From Pachyseris speciosa (taxonomy: Eukaryota > Cnidaria > Anthozoa > Scleractinia > Pachyseridae), in NCBI GenBank assembly GCA_016490735.1, contig JAEMWC010000001.1, positions 240,001-304,000 on the forward strand: a DNA stretch of 64,000 nucleotides. The letters run 5' to 3'. A program made the position numbers and the translations under genes. Below are positions 1 to 11,839 of the stretch, piece by piece (the first letter of the stretch is position 1; every line of letters begins with the position of its first letter). The notes below the pieces were generated by a model, which worked only from the letters and a program-made list of their open reading frames with translations, had not been told where the DNA came from and ran no database searches.

Positions 1-1679
1 AGTGAAAGATAGGAAGAGTAGGGGAAGACGGAGCATCAGAGAGAGGAAAGAGAACAGAAGAAAAGGATAACACTAAAGGAGAGCCCCGAAGACGAGAAAG
101 AAAGGGAACAAAATAATTCCAGACACGGATCACTCTAGGACAGGAAACAAAACAGTGTTCAGAAGTTTCCTTGCGCGAGCACACTTCACAACAATCAGAA
201 CTAATATAACCCCAGGATTTAAGGAGGTCTTCCACTGAAGAGCATATGTGGAAACCATGAGTTTTTTGCTAAGAGTGAGTTGGGGGGGGGGGGGGGAGAG
301 GGGTATTAAAACTCTTATTTCTCCAAGATTTGATGGAGGACTGGGTATCATTATGCAAGTATCTTGTCACATGCCTGCTGGTCACGTGGCCATACTCGGC
401 TCATTTGAACGCACTCTCTGGTCGGCTGAATCATTTGCAGAATTTACCTTGGAATGGTCAAAATTGCCCTGAATTATTGTGTTTTGGGTCATTTGCTGGT
501 GCCGGAGCTCATCATCAAGGGCTGAGAAGGCTTAAACCTTGTCAATTCCAAAGAACCGCTTATTGGCACTGCGAATACAACAAACTTTGTTCGAACTCTC
601 GCTTGAATCTGCTGACAGTTTGTTATTCGTGGACAGGGGGCCTAAAGCAGATGTGCCTTGTCTCACCAGGCTCCAATCTTCACTGGTGGAAGTTCCATTG
701 AATGCTGAAGGTGCCCGAAAAACTTTTGGTGCAGGATTGAAGCCTGGTCTGGTAAATTGTTTTGGAAGAGCCTTTCCCGCTCAAAGATATGTGGAACCTC
801 CCAGGATGCAACGGGGGCAGATTCTTGCTGTTTGGCTGCTTGGTTGAGGTTGCTGATATAAAGGGAGCTGAGAGAGCTATTGTTTGCCTTTTTTCCTCAA
901 ACTTCCTCTTTAATTTGAAAGCAGAAGAGCTGTTTTGTAATGTTTACTCTCTGAATAAAGGATTGAGTCGTAAAAAGATTTGTTCAGACTGCTCGTTTGC
1001 GAGGTAAGATTTTCATTTAATTCTTGCACTAGTTTTGAGCTGATATGTTGTTTACATCCCATCTGTATGCTATTACTTTGCTGGAGAAGTGCACTGTCAT
1101 GCCTGTTTGATTTGTTACCCTTATCCCATGTGTAACAAACGCTTTTGCTGTGATATTGCTGGAAAAGATGGAAAAACCTGACTACAGCAATTTTTTTTGT
1201 GACCCTATGCAGGTTTGAAATTTGAAACTGGCATGGAATTTGTAGATGGCAACAATTATTTGCTTTTCATGATTTTACTTTTACCAGCTTTTTAGGGATC
1301 AAATTAGAGGTACACAAACCTTCTATGTAGTGAACCAAAATAAAGCCAATCTGTTGAATTGTTCTTTCATAACATTTGAAAGACTGATGGTAGGTATGGG
1401 CGGAAAATACCCATTTTTGGCAAAGCGAAACTTTGAAGATTTTTCTCTCTGCAAATAACCAGAGTCAGTCCACAAGTGCAGGTTCACAGCATAGATCAAT
1501 ACATACATAATTTGTAAAAAATTGTTTCTTGCCTCACTGACTAAGTGTTCCTGCTCAATTATTTTTATCAAGGAAGCACTATTAAAGACATCTGACAAAA
1601 GCTTGTTCTGTTGCTATGGCAACTTGAGACTCATTCATCGTTGCGTTTGTCATCATTCATGGCGACAAATTGCATGACT
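1..1679. other. no gene recognised
   Basis: A-rich and G-rich start, a poly-G run near 283-296, then unremarkable AT-rich sequence. The longest open frames are about 120 codons or less, show no recognisable motif and overlap each other on both strands. I see no supported coding, RNA or repeat feature here. Confidence 0.5.
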
Positions 1680-1918
1680 TTTTTTTTAGTAATCTTTATT
1701 GATATTAAATATTGTAGAGCACAACTACAGATACAATTACGGAACCGATAAAATTACGTACACTTACAGTTAGAGTATTAATTATATTACAAATACAGAA
1801 ATAAAACAATAAAAATACAAGACAGCAAGAAATAAGATTATAACCGTATGCTGTAAGAAATTTCCAGAGTAATCACAAAAACATTATTGAAATAAATGAA
1901 TTAATTTTTCCCATTTCT

Positions 1919-3210
1919 TTAAGTGCTGCAAACGTTTGTTGTTCTCCCTTGCAATTGGTGCTCAATATTATATATACGCTTAGTCCTGGCGATAAAAGCT
2001 GAGAGGTTAGGTACTCCGATTTTTTGACATCTACTGGAGTAGAGATAAAATTTACCCAATAGCAGCATATGATTGATTAGAATGAAGTCATCTGTATTAT
2101 CAAATTTTCCAAAAATCAAATCTGTCTCTTCTAATGTATTTATTTGGATTCCATTGCCCCTTAACCAAGACAAAACGTGTTTCCAAAAATCAGAAGCTAC
2201 TTTGCACGAGAAAAATAAATGCTCAATGGATTCTATATCTTCTTGGCAAAAGGTACAGCATGGAGAGTCAGTTAAGCCGAACCGAAATAGCTTTTCATTG
2301 GTGTAAACAATACAGTTTAGTATTTTATATTGAAATTCCCTAAGTTTGGATTCTAACCTTTACCCAATCAACAGCTGTATCTGAATACTTATCTTGTAAC
2401 TTCTGCTTAGCGATGGGCGGGATCTGTTTTTTCTCAATGAAGAGTTGATAAATCTGTTTTGAGGAGACATCAGAAATTGGAGCTAAATTACCGTTGTCTG
2501 TTTTGATTGTCGGAGTGCTCGGAATGGGAGCACTTAACAATGAAACATTAGTGGAGTTTTAGCAAGAGTACGCCATTCAGCCGGGATTGAGTTAATTATA
2601 CTCATAAGAAAAAATCTTTGCTCTGGGGAAATTAGAGGTGTTAGAAAATCTAGTGAGAAGGAACTGCCAACAGAGATTAGATCACCTATTCTCAAAAAAC
2701 CAAGGTCAATTAAATCCTTTCTGTACGCAGACCTTTTTTCTACACAGAGAAATTTATTGTTCCAAATTATATCATTTAGGACCTCTTGTGATGAACTCGG
2801 CTTTTTCCCATTTAGATCCGACCACGGATCAAGACATTCCTTATAGTATGCAGGCAACTGGATCTTTAACTTAGAGACATCGAAATTACAATGCAAGACA
2901 AAACATCCGCCAATAGGTGATAGCAGTTTGTTCAAGATCGTTTTCCAGGGACTTGGATACTCCTCTAGAAATTTTTTCAGAAAGCTTACTCGCTTTGCTT
3001 TAATCATGGAATCAATATCTAGCATTTTCAATCCTCCTTTCTTTTGGTCTGATATCAAGGCCTGGCGTTTAACTTTATCCTTCCCGTTCCAGATAAATCC
3101 GTAAAGAATCGAGTTCACTTCCTTGGCTAAATCATTAGATATCGCTATTACAGAGGCCCTATACATAAGTTTGGGGATAGCAAAGGTCTTGACAATTTGG
3201 ATTCTTCCTA
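1919..3210 (-). pseudogene. LINE-A ORF2 C-terminal part (thumb to zinc finger)
   Basis: Three overlapping frames on the minus strand make up the C-terminal third of an L1-type ORF2. The segment starting GRIQIVKTFAIPKLMYRAS (about 3208) continues with the typical WNGKDKVKR and GGLKMLDI blocks to 2534. After a frameshift, the region 2340-2200 reads into a Cys/His zinc-finger block (CCTFCQEDIESIEHLFFSC), followed by SDFWKHVLSWLRGNG and the end at 1919. The interruptions (stop near 2534, frame changes near 2340 and 2170) show that it is dead. The zinc finger belongs to the RT-associated C-terminal domain of L1/Tx1 elements. Confidence 0.75.
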
Positions 3211-3211
3211 T

Positions 3212-3395
3212 AGACCCATTCGGCTAACTCAATGTTGTACCCAATTCAAATCTCCTGGGCTTAAGATTCTTTGTGTATTGTATTTGCATTATAATGTAGC
3301 ATTCATATTTAAATGATATGGAAATGCCTGGAACAAAACTTTTTAATCCCAAAGGGTTTGAATTGGGTACAACATTGAGTTAGCCGAATGGGTCT
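3212..3395. mobile_element. 184-bp MITE inserted in LINE-A
   Basis: Perfect terminal inverted repeats of 39 bp start AGACCCATTCGGCTAACTC on the left and end with its complement on the right. The flanks carry a 2-bp AT duplication (3210-3211 and 3396-3397). Removing the element plus one AT rejoins the LINE reading frame as SLI-GRIQIV, a normal L1 block, which fixes the insertion point. It has no coding capacity. Confidence 0.9.
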
Positions 3396-3426
3396 ATTAA
3401 AGACAGGTTTCTCCATTTCCACATGT

Positions 3427-5739
3427 CTATTGATTCTTTATAGCCTTCAATGTCTGGGTAAAATTCAAATCATGTCTTTGCTTTAAGTCGTAACCGAAAT
3501 ACACTCCGAGGATTTTGATGGCTTCACAAACCTTGTGCTTTGCAAAAACTAAGTCCTGTGTAGTGTTGTTACCAAGGGCTAGCATTTCTGTTTTTTCATG
3601 ATTAACCTTCAAACCAGAGAAGTCACCGAAACACTCAAGTACCTGAAATAGTGTTGTATACGAATCTCCGTCTCTTAGAAAACACGTCATATCGTCCGCA
3701 AACAAAAGTAAGGACAACTTGACTGTTTCTTCCCCAATTCGAAAACCATGGATTTTGCTATCACTTCTTATCCGTTCCGCCAAGATCTCAAGGGCAATAA
3801 TAAACAGATATGGAGAGAGTGGGCCTCCCTGCCGGACCTCATAAGAATAATCAATACTGTCTACCATGTACTTTCCAAACAGTGACCAAAAGGCCAGGTA
3901 AAACTCAGCCGTCAATCCATCGTTCCCAGGTGTTTTGTTGTTTTGGAAGGACTGTAGAGCCGAGAAGCATTCGTTATATGTTATTCGTCCTTCACAAGCT
4001 GAACGTAGCTCTTCAGATAGGCTGGGAACCTCTATATCAAAGAAGGTTGACTCGGATGTGTGACAGCTGTGGTCTTTATAGAGATTTGAATAAAATAATT
4101 CCAACTCAGACAATATGGTCTTTGGGTTTGTCGTTAATTTTCCATCATCAAGAAAGATTTTTCTTACACTACTTCGTTTCTTATTTGACTTTTCTAAGTT
4201 CAAAAAATATTTGTTATTTTTTTCACCTCTCTTATACCAAGTAGCTCGGGAGCGTATAATAGCGCCTTGAGTGACATAATCGTAAAATTCTTCATACTCA
4301 GCCTTTGCACATTCTAACTCCTCCATATTTTGCTTTGTCGGGTCGATGTCACATTTTTTGGTATACTCACGTAATTTTTCTTCTAGCTTACTTTCTTTCT
4401 CTCTTCTACTTCTGGCTCTTGTTTTACTATAATTGATTGTAAGTTGTCGTATTTTATACTTCAATAAATCCCACAAGACACGTTTGTCAACAACATCTTT
4501 AAATTCTTCCAGCCAACCTTTCAAATTCTGGTCAAGGAGATCACAATAATCTTGGTCATTTACAAGACTGGAATTAAATTTCCAGAAACTTGGTCCCCGA
4601 ATACCGTCCTCTACACCGCTAAAAGACAAAGTTATCGCAAAGTGATCTGATTTAATTGATGGGATTATATCTACATGGTCCACATCCTCTTGAAGAGAAT
4701 CACTAATCAACCAAAAATCTAGTCTTCTCTGAATAATCGGAGTTTTTTGACGCCACGTAAAACGTGCTGTCATAGGGTTTCTGACACGCCAGATATCAAG
4801 CAAGTCTTGTTCCAAACAAATGTCTTCTAACACCTTCACAAGTTGCATGATGGTAATTTCTACTGAGTTAGTTTGATTTTGGAGAAAAAGGTGGTCTTGA
4901 GTGGAAGACCCCTTGAGAATGGACCTGACACGAACTGCATTATGCAAGAGAAGCCATAAGACATCATTCTTGCCATTTTCAATTAACTTAAGGCGCGATT
5001 TGCGGCAAACCGAGGTCCACCGCTCTATGGGACGGCCCACAACAGACCTCCACAAGCCGGCACACCTAGGCGCAGCACGTGGGAAATCAAATAACAGCAA
5101 ATAAATTTCCTTACAAGAAAGATCGTCAGGTAACGCACCATACTTATCAAATAGCTGCTGGAAAATGTTTAGACATCTACGGTAAAAAAGAGAAGGCTTC
5201 GATGAAGACGGAACCAGATTCGAAGCAAAAGCAAATCGCGCGTCAAGTCTTGCTAGGCGATTCCCGATAAAATAACGGGCCAGATAATGCCATTTGTGGC
5301 CACCAAAATTATCGCGGAGACTACAAAAACAAGACAGACGAAGACTAACACATTTAGAACGAAAGTCAACAACGTTTAAGCCACCAAGTTCGATAGGCGC
5401 GCAGCAACGCTGCCGACTGACGCTCTCCGTTTTACCTTTCCACACAAAAGACCATACGAGACGATGAAAACGATCACAAACCCAATTGGCAGGGGCGATA
5501 ATTTTGGCCACGTGCCAAAACCGGCTAGCGCCAAGTACATTAACAATCATTGCACGGTCTGAAAAAGACAGCTCTCTCTGTTTCCATAAATTAAGAACAG
5601 TTTCTAGTTTGTCAAGCTTCGATTTCCAGTTATCCGACTCGACAGATACTAGGCAATTTGAAACATAGACCCCTAAAATTTTCATTTTCGATACCAACCG
5701 AAGGGAGAGGCGCCATTCGTTCTCCACCGCCCAAGCCAC
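3427..5739 (-). pseudogene. chimeric LINE ORF, 770 codons (LINE-B tail fused to LINE-A)
   Basis: One uninterrupted minus-strand frame joins two elements. Residues 1 to about 280 are the RT thumb and C-terminal region of LINE-B (MKILGVYVSN, WKQRELSFSDRAMIVN, VWSFVWKGK, GGLNVVDF). From about residue 285 it is the LINE-A endonuclease end (LLDIWRVRNP, FTWRQ, RRLDFW, SDHFAITLSF), then the coiled linker and RT. In the RT the segment after FWSLFGKYMVDSI jumps straight to YEVRQGGPLSPYLF. The fingers and the first catalytic aspartate block (normally D-x-x-x-AFD) are therefore missing, while RT motif C (FADD, about residue 675) remains. The frame ends at 3427, just before the MITE. It is open by chance of the junction and should not be read as a functional polyprotein. 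Confidence 0.8.
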
Positions 5740-7878
5740 ATAACCTCTGACTTGGAGGAGTTGAGCTTGGCGCCGGAGCCTAGTTCATACTTGTGTACAA
5801 CACGCAAATGATGACGGAGAGAAAACTCGCTTTTAACAAAATTAGTGGCATCATCGGCGTACTGGGAGATTTTAAATTGAAGACCCCCAGCTCCGGGAAG
5901 CCGGAAGCCCTCGATTTGCTTACATTTCCTGATTTGAGTTGACAAAACCTCCGATACCAAGACATAAAGAAGGGGAGACAGGGGACAACCCTGCCTCACT
6001 CCCCTCTCAAGGAAAACGGCGTTAGTGAGATTGCCATTAAAGATAATACGTGAAAAGACATCATTATAAAAGAAACGCACCCAGCGACAAAAGGAAGGAC
6101 CAAAACCAAATTTAGAAAGAGTGCGCATAAGAAAACCATGGTCAACGCGATCAAAAGCTTTTTCTTGGTCTAGCGTAACAAGAATGCCAGTTTCATCAGT
6201 TTTGTCAATCATATCGAGTGTATCACGGATTAACTGTAAGTTAGAATAAATCGATCTTCCCACTACGCCGCACGTTTGATCGTAATGAACAATAGAACTC
6301 ATCACCGGTTTTAAACGCTCTGTGATTACCTTGGATGCCAGTTTATAATCTGTGTTTCGGAGAGATATTGGACGCCAATTTTTCGGCAATCGCCTATCAT
6401 CCTTTTTGTACAGCAAGCGTAAGAGGCCCTCACGCTAGCTGTCAGTTAGGACCCCCAAACGATAATTATCGTTAAGAACTAGAACGAGAATGTCGCCCAA
6501 ATCATCCCAGAAATTCGGGCGGAAGACCATCAGACCCAGGCGATTTACCAGTCTGAAGGCCTTTCAGGGCAGAGAAATGCTCATCTTTCGTTATTTCACC
6601 CTCACAGCGCGTTCAAGGTCCGTTAATGAAAATTCAAGGTCGTCTATTATTTCAGCTTGAATCTGTACGTCAAGGTCATCTTTGGTGAAAAGATTTTTAT
6701 GAAAGTCGAAAAGAATAGACTCAACATCAGACTGTGACGTTTTCTCCACACCATTTGAATCGAGGAGACAATCAAACGAATTCTTCTCAGCTCGCTTTTG
6801 CTCGAGTCGAAAGAAATACCGAGTTGGTTTCTCACCTTCCTCGATCCATTTGGCACGTGAGCGAATTTTCGCGCCCTCCGCCTCCCGTAATAGGAGAGAC
6901 GAAAGGGCACTTTCGAGGTCTCTTATTTCCGAAGACATAGAATGGTCACCTTGTGAAAAGGCATGCTTGGCCCAGATTAAACGTTTAGTCAAGCGATTAC
7001 GCTCGAGATTGGCAATTTTACGCTTACGATAAGAAAAGCCAATGCATGCGTTGCGGATAACAAGTTTTAAACTATCCCACCATTTCCCCAGAGAACAGAA
7101 ATCAGCAATACGACCCTTGTGACTATTAATGAGCGCTGACAATTAAAGTCTACATCAGACAAAAGGGCAGTGTTAAATTTCCAAATACTGTTTCGAGGAC
7201 CAGGGCGATTACCAACAGACAGATTTAAAACAACAAAATCATGGTCCGAAAAAGGACACGGTAAAACTTTGTTTAAGGAAACGTATTTCACTAAACTTTG
7301 AGAAACCGAAAAACGATCAGGGCGCGATGCCTGAGAACTTGTTAGCCCAAGTAAAAGAAATTCCACGAGGATTTTGTTTACGCCAAATGTCAACAAGTAA
7401 GCAATCAGACATGAAATTACGAAGAACACGTTTATCAGGCAGGCAATTTTCATAGCAATGCAAGCGATCAAGAACATTATCAATACAATTATCAATACAA
7501 TTAAAATCGCCAGCGATCAAACGAACAGGAGAAAGAAAATAGGAATGTAATCATTCGAAGAAGGCCCTGCGCTCAGAAACGGTATTTGGAGCGTAAATGT
7601 TTACAATATTAAATTTGTGTGACCCCAAAAGCACCAATGCACTAATAAATCTGCCATCAAAATCAAAAACATATCGAGAAATCTTGCCCTGGAATCTAGG
7701 AGAGACAAGCAAGCCAACACCGGCCGACCGGCCACTCCCAAAAGACCAGAGACAATCACCAGACCATTTCCGCGCAATTTTATCAATCAAAATCAGCCTG
7801 AGACAATTCGTGTAAGGCTAGATCACATCTAGCGGGGGTAATTAACCCCCAAGCATTTAAGGTGGCAACTCTTAGCAT
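5682..7878 (-). pseudogene. LINE-B ORF2: APE endonuclease and reverse transcriptase, broken
   Basis: ORF2 starts with ATG at 7878, overlapping the ORF1 stop, and reads MLRVATLNAWGLITPAR, the normal start of an APE endonuclease. The frame breaks near 7795, apparently through a deletion, and resumes with IARKWSGDCLWSFGSGRSAG, IVNIYAPN and AGDFNCIDN. NCIDN is duplicated there, which again breaks the frame. Region 7142-6591 is the linker between endonuclease and RT (RAKWIEEGEKPTRYFFRLE). A stop near 6440 precedes the RT core at 6416-5682: NWRPISL, LDQEKAFDRVDH (first catalytic Asp), GVRQGCPLSPLLYVLV and QYADDATNF (catalytic YADD). The catalytic residues are still present, but no intact frame spans them. 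Confidence 0.85.
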
Positions 7879-9434
7879 TGGCGCCAATGGTGACCACTCC
7901 TCCTCCTTCGTACCCTTACCCACTCAGACGCATCATCAGAGTCAGATCCAGAGTTATTGCTGTGATCTCGCTCACGGGTTCTTGATCTATGACGGTCATC
8001 ATCCCTATCGTAATCCCGCTCGCGACGGCGATCGCGAACCCGATCGCGGTCCCGCATCGAAGCACGGTCGTACTCACGGTCCCGGTGTCCATCGTGTTCA
8101 CGATCATACTCACGGGACTCGCGTGGACAATCGCGAACCTGCTCACTGTCCAACGATGGATCAGCATTTTTTCGATAGTTTCTTTTACGATCTTCCTTCT
8201 GATCATCCTTCCTCTTTTCTTCCTCCTTCCTCCTGTCCTCTTGCTTCCTTTCCTCTCTCTTCCTCTCCCTCTCACTCTTCTCGGGTGCTACCGTCGCACT
8301 ATTCATCTTAGGGGAATTTCGCTGAGCCTTTTTACCACTGGAATTCAATTGAGTAGATGCCCCGCCCGACGCGGCCTCCGCAGCGCGAATAGCCTCGACT
8401 TGTTCCGGCGAACGCGAGGCCATACTCGCGTACGAGGGCGACGCGGCCGGTTGGGAAATTACGGTCGGCGGGGAAGTTACGGTCTTCGCAACATCAGCAT
8501 ATGATGAATTGGAAGGCCGAACGTCAATGTTTGCACTGTACAACAAGAATGGACAATCCAGGGCGGGATGCTCATTCAAACGGCAAATACAACACCGAGT
8601 AGACTCCTCGCAATCTTCCATGCGGTGTCCAGGTTTCTCACAATTGAAACAACGAACAGAGGAACAACTCGCGGCCAAATGATCAGAGTCCCCGCAACGA
8701 CGACAGGTGTTCGGTTGACCTGGATACCAGATACGAATGAACTCGCCTGCCATAAAAACAGTGGACGGGATGTCCATCTGAAGGCGCATTCGAGCAGTAC
8801 GAATTCCATTAAAAATAGAAGACGCAACTCTATCTCGACGAAAAGAAAAAACCTTTCCGTACGCCGAAAGCCGCCCGATTAAAATCGTATCCGGCAATTC
8901 GATCGGAGTTTCGAAAACTTTAACAAGCACCACTTTCCTTTCACAATCCCCCAAGAAAACTTGGCAACCATTGATCCAAACTTCTTGAAGGCCGAGGGCA
9001 ACATTTTTAGCGTCACTAGATTCAAAGGACACAATCCACGTGTTGTTTGAAGCGCAGCGCTGTATTGAATGTACAGGCCGGTTTTGTCAAGCCCTTCTAG
9101 AATGTCTTGGCTAGAGCAGAGGGTGTCTATTGTGAAGTACACAGATAACTCCTTCTTCAGACGTACACCATTTTTTCCAAACGAACACGTGTTGCTGGGG
9201 ACTTTAGTAAAACGAGCCCCGCTCGCATATAAATCCTGCAAAACACTCGGTGCAGGAAAGAATTTCTTCTCGTTCCTCAGCCTCTGGGGACTTGGACCCC
9301 TGGGAAGTATTGTTTTCCTCGGAAAATAAGACTGGCGTTTCGGCGACAACATCACCATCCGCATTCTCATCTGCTTTCGCATTCTCATCCGGTTGATTCT
9401 CGTCACCTTGTGAAGATATTGGTCCTTTTGTCAT
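7872..9434 (-). pseudogene. LINE-B ORF1: gag-like protein with three zinc knuckles
   Basis: The likely start is the ATG at 9434 (MTKGPISSQGDENQPDE). The frame shifts near 9240 and again near 9035, after which 386 codons are open to the stop at 7872. The middle part is an RRM-like ORF1 core (WIVSFESSDAKNVALGLQ). It is followed by three Cys-His knuckles (CRRCGDSDHLAASC, CFNCEKPGHRMEDC, CCICRLNEHPALDC), then a low-complexity Ser/Ala segment and a long Arg/Asp/Glu-rich tail. In this LINE family ORF1 binds the element RNA. The overlapping plus-strand open frames at 7862-8882 are shadows of the biased tail. Confidence 0.8.
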
Positions 9435-9491
9435 GCTGACAACTTGAGGGGTGAAGATGCTGCTATGTGGGCCAATCAGCAGTTATCCCAA

Positions 9492-9658
9492 CTTGTTAGG
9501 CCTCATCAGCATGGCATAGCTAATGCTCAGGCTCAAGTACCCACATATCAATAAAACAAGCAAGGAAAACGTAAAGCTTGTGGGATGTGGCTGGAGTGAC
9601 AAGGATACTTGACTGGAGGCTCAGCATTAGCTTTGCCATGCTGATGAGGCCTAACAAG
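9492..9658. repeat. hairpin MITE, about 167 bp
   Basis: The left arm begins CTTGTTAGGCCTCATCAGCA and the right arm ends with its complement. The arms are about 47 bp with a few mismatches, separated by a short loop. It lies just upstream of LINE-B ORF1. There is no coding capacity and I could not fix a target duplication. Confidence 0.7.
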
Positions 9659-10014
9659 GCCGAAACAGCTGTCCATGGCTGCTAATGCTTGGGCTCAATC
9701 TTTGCTTTGGTAGATTTAAGGGGTAATGCCCGCTACCTTGTGGCCTTAGTGCCCTTAGAGTGGCTTCAGCTTACTTGATCACATTAATTTGTGAAGTATC
9801 CTTGTGCTATATCCAACCAACTGGTGTTAGCAATACCGGCAAAACATGCAACCGAATGCATGATTATAAGAACATTCGCCACTGTATTCGGGATTTATTT
9901 TGATAACTGAGGTTCAAGTTCTAGTCATAATACTCTGGATAACATTTTACAAGGTTCGACCTGCTAACGACCTTCTTAAGGCGGGGTACACCTGAGCACT
10001 GTTTACGTTAATCT

Positions 10015-10137
10015 TTCGCGTTTCAAGCAATCAAAAATCCCCATGCTCATTTCACGAAGATACGTTTTGGGGTGGTTTTTAATTTTTTGGTGATTTTTGG
10101 GTGTATTTGGGAAGAGATAATGTTTCTCAAAGGATTA
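10015..10137 (+). repeat. dispersed repeat, copy 1 (inverted copy at 34.0 kb)
   Basis: About 120 bp match the reverse complement of 34001-34119. The best-conserved core is TTTTTGGTGATTTTTGGGTG followed by ATTTGGGAAGAGATAAT. The rest of 9660-11130 holds no supported gene: AT-rich sequence, an A-rich tract at 10970-11000 and short open frames with no recognisable domain. Confidence 0.6.
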
Positions 10138-11136
10138 TGCATGATTTATATTTAAGCGATTTTGACGGGTTTTGAATTCGCCGTTGACTTTGCCTCATAA
10201 GGTAACGACAAGGGTGGAAAGAAATTTGCCAGCGCCGAGCCAGCGCCGAGACGATTTTTTCCCAGAAAATTGCATCGCTTAGCTTTCAAACCACGCAACA
10301 GAAAAGCCGAAAGGTTTACACTTCTCGCATCTCTCGATCGAAATCCGTCCAAACGGCACGGAGCTAGCCCTCGAAGGAAATCAAAATACCACATTTTCCA
10401 AGCGGTCGAAATGCGTAACAAGATCTTCATGTACCAGACAGAAACCGTCCTGCTGGTTGCCTCTTTCTGATAGGACGCCGTTTAACAATAACCGATTCAA
10501 AATACGTACGATGGTGGGGAACTTTAATCGGTTATTATTTAACCTCTCTATCCAGAGGTATGAGAGAAGAAGCTGGAAAAAGCCGCTTCGTATGTTCACC
10601 GCTTTTAATGTGAGGCGTAAGTTGAGACTGATGACTTATTGGCCTGAAAAATAACATACAGTCAACCAGAAGCGTATCAACTCTCTCTAAAGAAGACACC
10701 CTCGGGACCTCTTGTTACGAGTGTTGCTATGGTAGTCCCTGGGTGGGATGCCGGGTCAATTTGATATAATATCCAGGTCATAATCCACTGATTGTACAAA
10801 GAATGCCATTCTAGTGTCTACACTGAGAGGTATTTGTTACCAGAAGTTTGCTGAAAACAAAGTGTCCGTTGTTCGTTTTAGAGAGGTGTCTACCTTATTG
10901 AGAGCTTGCCAATAATGCACCACATATATGTAAGAACCAATTCAGCCTGACAAATAAAACATGTTCTTATAAAAAAAAAAAAAAGAAGAAAAAAAGAAAG
11001 AGGACGCCAGAATAAGAAAGCAATATATTAAAGTACTATGGTGTGCTGGACCCTAATACAAGCTCTAAGAGCCATACATGTACAGTACCCGACAGGAAGG
11101 ATTTGTAATGGTTAATGTTTTACTTATATCAGTAAT

Positions 11137-11177
11137 AGTATTTATTTATTTATTTATTTGTTTATTTGGAATTTATT
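11137..11177. repeat. (TTTA)n microsatellite
   Basis: Tandem TTTA units with one TTTG variant. Confidence 0.8.
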
Positions 11178-11535
11178 TTTAGTCAATAAGTAATAAAACA
11201 TTGTATGTTAATTAAACCTCTGGCAATTAAACTTCTGAAACAAATTTTAAGAACATTTTAAGAGCATTTTCAGGCTGATTTCTCACTAAGCACCCGGTAA
11301 ATGAGAACTTGATCAGCCTGAACCCCGAAATCATAGGTTCTTATACGCGGGTATTTACTGTATCTTATCACCGATCACGGCTTTCGGTTCTTTTCGGCAT
11401 TGCCGAATATCACACGATTTGATATCCATTTGCTAACAGGATTTTGGGGGTGGGACGTACAACTTTGCCCCATCGCAATAACTCGTTTCTGCGCTACGCG
11501 CATCAACGAGTTAAAAAGAAGGGTAAATAATGTGA

Positions 11536-11551
11536 TGTATGTCTGTATGTA

Positions 11552-11620
<69 letters not shown>

Positions 11621-11623
11621 ATA
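11536..11623. repeat. (GTAT)n-(GT)n-(GTAT)n microsatellite
   Basis: Tetranucleotide GTAT units flank a long GT run. It creates spurious Cys-Val and Tyr-Val open frames on the plus strand. Confidence 0.9.
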
Positions 11624-11797
11624 GAAGGCCTCTGAAATATCATCTCTATGAAATAGTGGATTATTTTAATTGCAGGTATACCGTCTACTGGCAGCTGTGT
11701 GAAATGCGAAATAACAGGTTCAATTCTTTTTTAAGTTCAGCCAGATCGAAATTGACTCATGTGAGACAAAATTCACATTATAAATATGTAATTGTAA

Positions 11798-11804
11798 TAG
11801 GACT

Positions 11805-11839
<35 letters not shown>

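Larger units (their letters stand above)
1681..4895 (-). mobile_element. LINE-A: 5'-truncated L1/Tx1-type non-LTR retrotransposon
   Basis: Read on the minus strand, this element runs from inside the endonuclease domain (about 4895) to a short poly-A tail (1681-1689) preceded by an AATAAA signal, the usual 3' end of an L1-type LINE. Order of remnants: end of the APE endonuclease (LLDIWRVRNP, FTW, SDHFAI), a coiled linker rich in Lys/Glu, RT with a LLLFADD box, thumb region, and the C-terminal zinc-finger region (CCTFCQEDIESIEHLFF, near 2240-2190). It is non-functional: truncated at the 5' end, internally deleted in the RT, interrupted by a MITE and frameshifted in the tail. It lies directly downstream of LINE-B in the same orientation. 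Confidence 0.85.
4895..9480 (-). mobile_element. LINE-B: two-ORF L1/Tx1-type retrotransposon, 3' end missing
   Basis: This is a nearly complete LINE on the minus strand. ORF1 (9434 to 7872) has three CCHC zinc knuckles. ORF2 (from 7878) has APE endonuclease and RT and runs into the fused frame that ends inside LINE-A. The C-terminal zinc finger and the 3' UTR of LINE-B are absent: the sequence switches to LINE-A near 4890-4910. Several frameshifts and a small endonuclease deletion show that it is inactive. A hairpin MITE lies just beyond its 5' end at 9492. Confidence 0.85.

Noticed and set aside
248..1007. Four overlapping plus-strand frames of 74-123 codons
   Set aside because: No motif, no consistent frame, no splice pattern; one passes through the poly-G run.
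7862..8882. Plus-strand frames of 100-170 codons
   Set aside because: Shadows of the LINE-B ORF1 Arg/Asp-rich tail and zinc-knuckle region on the opposite strand.
10152..10654. Overlapping frames of 65-92 codons on both strands
   Set aside because: No recognisable domain; mirror-strand coverage suggests chance openness in a repeat.
11400..11829. Plus-strand frames rich in Cys-Val
   Set aside because: Translation of the GT/GTAT microsatellite.
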